A stretch of 8,675 nt of DNA, taken from positions 342 to 9,016 of the forward strand of contig DJBG01000165.1 of NCBI GenBank assembly GCA_002429965.1, read 5' to 3'. The notes under the pieces are model-generated. The model worked only from the letters and a program-made list of their open reading frames with translations. It had not been told where the DNA came from and made no database searches. The stretch comes from Hungatella sp. UBA5982. Lineage in GTDB: Bacteria > Bacillota > Clostridia > Lachnospirales > Lachnospiraceae. The translations under genes and the position numbers were made by a program. Position 1 is the first letter of the stretch; every line of letters begins with the position of its first letter. Of the stretch, positions 5,041 through 8,675 are shown piece by piece.

Positions 5041-6090
5041 GTGAATCAGATAAAAACAAAATATGAAAAAATGAAACAAATAGTATCAAATTTAAAATTA
5101 CCTGATTATAGGTATGAACAGCTTACAAAAGCTATTTTTCATCAAAGAATAGATAGTTTTGATAATATGTATATATTGCCAAAAGCGTTAAGGAAGGCTT
5201 TAATAATTGAGTTTGGAAATTGTGTATCCAGTGCAAAACCTGTTTTTATACAAGATTCCAAACAAGCTGAAAAACTGTTGTTCGAATTGACCGATGGAGA
5301 AAAAATAGAAGCTGTTGGATTAAAATATAAACAAGGTTGGGAATCGTTTTGTATATCTACCCAATGTGGTTGTGGTTTTGGCTGTCGTTTTTGTGCAACG
5401 GGAAGTGCTGGATTAAACCGCAATCTTACTGCTGATGAGATAACGGACCAATTGCTTTATTTCCTTTTTAATAACCATAAACTGAATAGTGTTTCGTTTA
5501 TGGGAATGGGTGAGGCTTTTGCAAATCCGGAGTTATTTGATGCAGTAAAAATTTTAACGGATCAAAGTTTATTTGGGTTAGGTCAGCGAAGAATTACTAT
5601 TTCAACAATTGGCATTATACCGGGAATTCAAAGATTGACCAAAGAATTTCCACAAGTAAATCTGGCTTTTTCCCTTCATTCACCATTTGATAAGCAACGA
5701 AGCCATTTAATGCCTGTAAATAAAAGATTTCCATTGAATGAGGTAATGAAAACATTAGATAAACATATCATTCATACGGGCCGGCGAGTGTTTATTGCTT
5801 ATATTATGCTTGAAGGAATTAATGATACCAAAGATCATGCAGAAGCAATTGTAGGTTTATTGAAAAATCGTGGTTCATGGGGGCATTTATATCACATTGA
5901 TTTAATACCTTATAATTCTACAGACAAAACAACTTTAAAGTTTCAATCTTCAAGTGCTATGAAGCAATTTTGCAGTATCATAAAGAAAGCTGGTATCAGC
6001 GTAACTATTAGAACACAATTTGGTTCTGAAATTAGCGCTGCATGCGGACAGTTGCATTATGAAAATGAATTAACTGTATATAAAAAATAA
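5041..6090 (+). CDS. cfr: Cfr-type radical SAM 23S rRNA (adenine-2503-C8) methyltransferase
   Basis: This 349-residue cytosolic enzyme has the same length as Staphylococcus Cfr. The radical-SAM cluster cysteines are C111, C115 and C118 (CGFGCRFC). C104 and C335 occupy the places of the two further essential Cfr cysteines (C105 and C338). GWESFCISTQCGC and FMGMGEAFAN follow the Cfr pattern rather than the housekeeping RlmN pattern (ST-x-VGC, GMGEP-x-x-N). The C-terminal QFG..I.AACGQL is also Cfr-like. Cfr adds a methyl to C8 of A2503 and confers resistance to phenicols, lincosamides, oxazolidinones, pleuromutilins and streptogramin A. From memory this sequence is divergent from named Cfr variants, so the activity is predicted; some Cfr-like clades are less well characterised. 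The start is GTG at 5041, with GAGGAGG (5026-5032) 8 bases upstream. The gene follows an ABC-F gene aimed at the same ribosomal site and has its own attenuating leader. Confidence 0.88.
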   Translation: MNQIKTKYEKMKQIVSNLKLPDYRYEQLTKAIFHQRIDSFDNMYILPKALRKALIIEFGNCVSSAKPVFIQDSKQAEKLLFELTDGEKIEAVGLKYKQGWESFCISTQCGCGFGCRFCATGSAGLNRNLTADEITDQLLYFLFNNHKLNSVSFMGMGEAFANPELFDAVKILTDQSLFGLGQRRITISTIGIIPGIQRLTKEFPQVNLAFSLHSPFDKQRSHLMPVNKRFPLNEVMKTLDKHIIHTGRRVFIAYIMLEGINDTKDHAEAIVGLLKNRGSWGHLYHIDLIPYNSTDKTTLKFQSSSAMKQFCSIIKKAGISVTIRTQFGSEISAACGQLHYENELTVYKK

Positions 6091-6102
6091 TTAAGTTAAG
6101 TC

Positions 6103-6146
6103 AAAAAAAGCAGATCTTCGCGATAAGGGGAAGGTCTGCTTTTTAT
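6103..6146 (+). terminator. Strong terminator of the ABC-F/cfr operon
   Basis: AAAAAGCAGATCTTC (6105-6119) pairs with GAAGGTCTGCTTTTT (6130-6144) across all 15 positions with one G-U pair, around a 10-base loop. A-rich sequence before and the T-run after would let it work in both directions. It begins 14 bases after the cfr-like stop and marks the right end of the AT-rich resistance block. Confidence 0.88.
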
Positions 6147-6320
6147 ATGGACGGTGAGAGGATTCATGGTGAACCATGAAAGTGAACTTCCTGGCCTTAT
6201 GACATCAGGCAAGCGGAAACAGCTCTTTAGGTACTGTAAAGGATAGCCGCATCAATGAAGAAGGAAAGGAACTGTGAAAAGGCAATTAAGATTATTCGGT
6301 GATTGCCGAGGATAAAGAAG
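6147..6320. other. Fold-rich non-coding stretch of unknown nature
   Basis: No gene is seen between the cfr terminator and the rpiR promoter. Base composition is less AT-rich than in the flanks. Several local hairpins are visible: TTCATGGT (6163-6170) with ACCATGAA (6173-6180), GGCAAT (6281-6286) with ATTGCC (6302-6307), and a short CCTG/CAGG pairing near 6190-6210. It could be a structured RNA, a group II intron fragment or an intergenic relic. The intron idea rests only on general appearance; no domain V motif is present. Confidence 0.35.
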
Positions 6321-6348
6321 TTGATAAATTTGTAATATACAATATACT
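6321..6348 (+). promoter_or_regulatory. Promoter of the RpiR-family regulator, with a palindrome in the spacer
   Basis: TTGATA (6321-6326) and TATACT (6343-6348) are 16 bases apart. The spacer holds TTGTAATATACAA (6330-6342), an inverted repeat with 5-base arms that could be an autoregulatory operator. The transcript would have about 95 bases of leader before ATG 6450. Confidence 0.5.
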
Positions 6349-6449
6349 TATTATAAAAGAAAAATAGACATTTCTTTCATTGTAGCTAAGGGCACCCAAT
6401 GAAACTTGAAAATTTTTGAGAAGTATACTGAGATACGGGAGGATGATGG

Positions 6450-7265
6450 ATGTATATTGTTGCTTATCGCTTGTTGAATTTACTGAATGACTGTGAGTTT
6501 GGTTCTACAGATGCGCATATCGCGAAAAGTTTGCTGGATATGATATACGAGGTTGAATTTTTACCGATTGACCAGGTCGCAAAGAAATGCCACATTTCCA
6601 AGTCGACACTTTCTAAATTTACAAAGCGTCTTGGCTTTGAGGATTACAAAGAGTTTAGGGATAATGTGAGGAATGAAAAGAAAAGAAGCAAATATACTGG
6701 AAATGAGCAAAAATTGTCGATGAACGAGTTCATTGAAGCACAAGGAATTGAAAGATATTTGAATGTCCTTTCTGGCGATATTAAGAATTTTCTGTCCGGA
6801 ATTAACATGGAGCAGATTCAAAAACTGGCAGAGGCAATTTATGATTATGATAAAGTTGCTGCATTCGGAGCCGTTTATTCGGAAACGGTTGCTATGGATT
6901 TTATGTATATGTTTGCTGAGGAAAGGAAATATATAAAAACAAATCTTTTTGATATAAAGCAAGAACAATTTATTAATCAGGCAGACGAGGATACTCTGAT
7001 TATTATATTTTCTAATTCTGGACAGTATATTTATAGGGATGGGTTGAAAGCTTTGAATTCATCCAAATTATTTATCAAAAAAACGAAGGGTCGGATAGCG
7101 CTCATTACTTCGAATAAAGAGGCTGCATATGACCCCTGTATCACATACCCGGTCCTATATCATTTAACGACGGATGTGCAGAATCATCTGATTCTTGAAC
7201 GTATAGTCGTGGATCTGATTGTGGACGTCTACAGAAAAGTCAGGAAAAAGAAAATAGAAGAATAG
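6450..7265 (+). CDS. MurR/RpiR-family transcriptional regulator (HTH plus SIS domain)
   Basis: This is a 271-residue DNA-binding regulator. The N-terminal HTH_6 domain spans about residues 1-78, with the helix-turn-helix near 37-63 (VAKKCHISKSTLSKFTKRLGF). The C-terminal SIS sugar-isomerase fold spans about 120-262, with IIIFSNSG (184-191) as the phosphosugar-binding loop. Such proteins repress or activate sugar operons according to a bound phosphosugar. ATG 6450 is supported by GGGAGG (6437-6442) 7 bases upstream; the nearby ATGs at 6443 and 6446 are out of frame. It is flanked by its own promoter and terminator and lies directly before a mannose-class PTS operon, its probable target. The effector sugar cannot be read from the sequence. 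Confidence 0.87.
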   Translation: MYIVAYRLLNLLNDCEFGSTDAHIAKSLLDMIYEVEFLPIDQVAKKCHISKSTLSKFTKRLGFEDYKEFRDNVRNEKKRSKYTGNEQKLSMNEFIEAQGIERYLNVLSGDIKNFLSGINMEQIQKLAEAIYDYDKVAAFGAVYSETVAMDFMYMFAEERKYIKTNLFDIKQEQFINQADEDTLIIIFSNSGQYIYRDGLKALNSSKLFIKKTKGRIALITSNKEAAYDPCITYPVLYHLTTDVQNHLILERIVVDLIVDVYRKVRKKKIEE

Positions 7266-7275
7266 ATAAACCGAG

Positions 7276-7312
7276 AAAAGGCAGACTTTCATGAAGAGTC
7301 TGTCTTTTTTGT
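7276..7312 (+). terminator. Intrinsic terminator after the RpiR-family gene
   Basis: AAAGGCAGACT (7277-7287) pairs with AGTCTGTCTTT (7297-7307), 11 pairs with one G-U, followed by a continuing T-run to 7310. It begins 10 bases after the stop codon and separates the regulator from the PTS operon. Confidence 0.88.
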
Positions 7313-7406
7313 GAGAAATAACCAAATTTTGTTTGAATAATTAAGGTGAAGTTGCTAAAAAAGTTTCCAAAAAGCGAAATTTAAAGATTTTTGAATTGAT
7401 TTTAAT

Positions 7407-7442
7407 TATAATAAATTGCAAGTTATTATGCATAATAAATTG
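7407..7442 (+). promoter_or_regulatory. PTS operon promoter -10 with a perfect 16-base palindrome and direct repeats (likely operator)
   Basis: TATAAT (7407-7412) is a perfect -10 but lacks a good -35, suggesting a need for an activator. Just downstream, TTATTATGCATAATAA (7423-7438) is a perfect palindrome. ATAATAAATTG occurs twice as a direct repeat (7408-7418 and 7432-7442), one copy covering the -10 and the other the right half of the palindrome. This arrangement suits binding by the adjacent RpiR-type regulator, which is inferred. Confidence 0.55.
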
Positions 7443-7609
7443 TTCAATTTAGGCATGAAAGGAGTAAGAGATGTTCAAGGGTTATAAATGACCGTAGAAT
7501 TATGGGGAGGATGACATTGCCAATACAAAGACCGGATATTTTTGTTCCTGTTACAAAATTTATCTTGAGAGTAGGTTAGTTTTTATTGAAAGGGTCGTGA
7601 TGTGTTGAG

Positions 7610-7623
7610 TGAAAACGTTAGGA
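7610..7623 (+). promoter_or_regulatory. Weak candidate cre (catabolite) site over the PTS ribosome binding site
   Basis: TGAAAACGTTAGGA fits 12 of 14 positions of the cre consensus TGWAANCGNTNWCA, failing at the final half-site. It overlaps the AGGAGG of the EIIAB gene. CcpA control of a PTS operon is plausible, but the match is incomplete. Confidence 0.25.
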
Positions 7624-7632
7624 GGAAGGGAT

Positions 7633-8526
7633 ATGTATTATATTATTGCTTCGCATGGCGAATATGCTGAGGCTTGTAAAAAGAGCTGCGAAATGATTAC
7701 TGGAACAGCACCCCAGTTTATAGTAGTGACGTTTACAGAAGAAATGACGAAAGAATCGGTTGAGAATGCTTACAGAAAGATTCTTGGGGAAAAAGGAGCA
7801 GAACAGTGTCAGGCGATTATTACCGACATAAAGGGGGGGACACCTTATAATGCTGCAATTGTGATAAGACATGAGTATCCATCTGTTGCGCTGGTATCAG
7901 GACTATGTCTGGGTATGCTGATTGCATTGAGTATAGGTGATACGCTGGAGAGTGCGATTGAACAGTCAAGAGAAATAATTACCGGAGAAGGGATATCTGA
8001 CGCAAAACAGACAGAGAAAGTTGCTGAATCTGCTGAGCCGGTGGAAAATAACGGGATTGTGAATTTCAGGCTGGATGAACGTCTGATTCACGGCCAGGTG
8101 GCAACTTACTGGACACGTACCCTTGGCGTCACAAGAATTATGATAGTAGACAACGACATCTTGATCGATGAGATCAGCAAAAAGGCTCTGCAGGCAGCAG
8201 TTCCCTCAGGTATCAGGCTAAGTGTCCTGTCAGTAGCTTCTGCAGCAAGGAAGCTGAACAAAGGTTCTTACACAGGACAGAGAGTATTCCTCATTGTAAG
8301 GAGGACGAATACAATCCGTGAGCTTCTTGAAGCAGGGGTCAAAGTAAAAGAAGTAAACATTGGGAACATGGGAGTGAAAAACGGACGGAAACAAATATTT
8401 AAATCCGTTTACTGCACGAAGGAAGAAATTAAGGATATTCAGGATATTGAGAAATCCGGCGTGTCGGTATATGCCCAGATGGTACCGAATGACGATAAGA
8501 AGAAATTTACATCTTTTATAAATTAA
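7633..8526 (+). CDS. Mannose-class PTS EIIA-EIIB fusion protein
   Basis: This is a 297-residue cytosolic phosphotransfer protein. The EIIA domain (about 1-122) has the phospho-accepting histidine H8 in IIASHGEYA and DIKGGTPYNAA (65-75). A Glu/Ala-rich linker (about 123-139) follows. The EIIB domain (about 141-297) has H153 in FRLDERLIHGQV, the canonical site of mannose/fructose/sorbose-family IIB. Phosphate would pass from HPr to H8, then H153, then to the sugar at EIIC/EIID. The A-B fusion matches ManX organisation. ATG 7633 is preferred over the upstream in-frame start at 7609 because AGGAGG (7620-7625) lies 7 bases before it and it matches the family N-terminus. The sugar is not determinable. 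EIIC follows after 16 bases. Confidence 0.92.
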   Translation: MYYIIASHGEYAEACKKSCEMITGTAPQFIVVTFTEEMTKESVENAYRKILGEKGAEQCQAIITDIKGGTPYNAAIVIRHEYPSVALVSGLCLGMLIALSIGDTLESAIEQSREIITGEGISDAKQTEKVAESAEPVENNGIVNFRLDERLIHGQVATYWTRTLGVTRIMIVDNDILIDEISKKALQAAVPSGIRLSVLSVASAARKLNKGSYTGQRVFLIVRRTNTIRELLEAGVKVKEVNIGNMGVKNGRKQIFKSVYCTKEEIKDIQDIEKSGVSVYAQMVPNDDKKKFTSFIN

Positions 8527-8542
8527 AAAGGAGGCATAGGGA

Positions 8543-8675
8543 ATGGGAATTCAAGTGTGGCAGATAATAGTATTGACATTATTAGCTTTCTTTTTTATTT
8601 GTGAAGGCTTATCTACATCTATATTTGCAAACCAGCCGGTTATCATAGGGACGATTACCGGTATCGTTATGGGGG
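8543..8675 (+). CDS. Mannose-class PTS EIIC membrane subunit, N-terminus (3' truncated by window end)
   Basis: Only 44 codons are visible, beginning MGIQVWQIIVLTLLAFF. A hydrophobic first span is followed by SIFANQPVIIGTITGIVMG, a stretch typical of ManY/AgaC-type EIIC proteins that carry the sugar channel. AAGGAGG (8529-8535) lies 7 bases before ATG 8543, and the gene starts 16 bases after the EIIAB stop. An EIID gene would be expected next, outside the window. Confidence 0.85.
   Translation, partial: MGIQVWQIIVLTLLAFFFICEGLSTSIFANQPVIIGTITGIVMG

Larger units (their letters stand above)
7313..7632 (+). other. PTS operon leader region with minute ORFs, no recognisable gene
   Basis: After the promoter/operator, three very short ORFs follow one another. 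MFKGYK (7471-7491) has AAAGGAG (7458-7464) 6 bases upstream. MTVELWGG (7488-7514) overlaps it by ATGA. A 22-codon ORF (7511-7579) starts MTLPIQRPD and overlaps the second by ATGA, but its GGGGAGG touches the ATG, which is too close for good initiation. They could be regulatory leader ORFs or chance. I see no riboswitch fold and no antiterminator (RAT) site. Confidence 0.35.

Noticed and set aside
5041..6090. Housekeeping RlmN as the identity of the radical SAM methyltransferase
   Set aside because: GWESFCISTQCGC, FMGMGEAFAN and the 349-residue length follow Cfr, not RlmN. The location in an attenuated resistance operon agrees.
7407..7442. Mobile-element inverted repeat
   Set aside because: The palindrome is short and sits at a promoter with no transposase or target duplication. 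An operator is simpler.
7609..7632. Upstream in-frame extension of the EIIAB protein by 8 residues
   Set aside because: It would contain the AGGAGG that clearly serves ATG 7633, and EIIA domains start at the MYYIIASHG strand.

Overview
The window looks like a Firmicutes chromosome, most likely gut Clostridia/Lachnospiraceae. The reasons are strong AGGAGG-type ribosome binding sites, U-run terminators, moderate-to-low GC and the gene content: an Opu-type ABC transporter, an RpiR-controlled mannose-class PTS, and Lsa/Cfr-type resistance genes. All convincing genes are on the + strand. No rRNA, tRNA, CRISPR, integrase or transposase was seen.

Region 1 (1-2073) is a tightly packed operon end. 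It holds the tail of a protein that is probably the ABC ATPase, an Opu-type permease, and an O-acetylhomoserine sulfhydrylase (metY). The reading frames overlap by 1 and 11 bases, so the three are probably made together. This suggests uptake of a small, perhaps sulfur-containing, solute coupled to homocysteine/methionine synthesis.

Region 2 (about 2200-6145) is visibly AT-richer. It holds a small protein of unknown function made of two diverged copies of one ~57-residue unit, then a resistance operon: an Lsa/CplR-type ABC-F ribosome protection protein and a Cfr-type 23S rRNA A2503 methyltransferase. Both would defend the peptidyl transferase centre by different means, one by target protection and one by target methylation. 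The control DNA is elaborate. Upstream of the ABC-F gene lie, in series, a promoter, a 6-codon leader ORF with a long hairpin and U-run, a second (extended -10) promoter, another 6-codon ORF that runs into a textbook terminator, and a 26-codon leader with alternative hairpins. A second 26-codon leader of the same length, with the same hairpin layout and the same Met-Glu-stop ending, sits between the ABC-F gene and cfr. The two genes therefore appear to carry homologous, duplicated attenuators, so each gene has its own ribosome-sensing switch. The operon ends at a strong terminator (6105-6144).

Region 3 (6147-8675) starts with a non-coding, fold-rich stretch of unknown nature. An RpiR/MurR-type regulator (HTH plus SIS) with its own promoter and terminator follows, then a promoter with a perfect 16-base palindrome, a leader with several minute ORFs, and a mannose-class PTS operon: a fused EIIA-EIIB protein and the start of EIIC, cut by the window end. 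The regulator probably controls this PTS operon in response to a phosphosugar.

The most interesting system is the doubly attenuated ABC-F/Cfr operon. All pairings were found by eye; no folding or database search was run.
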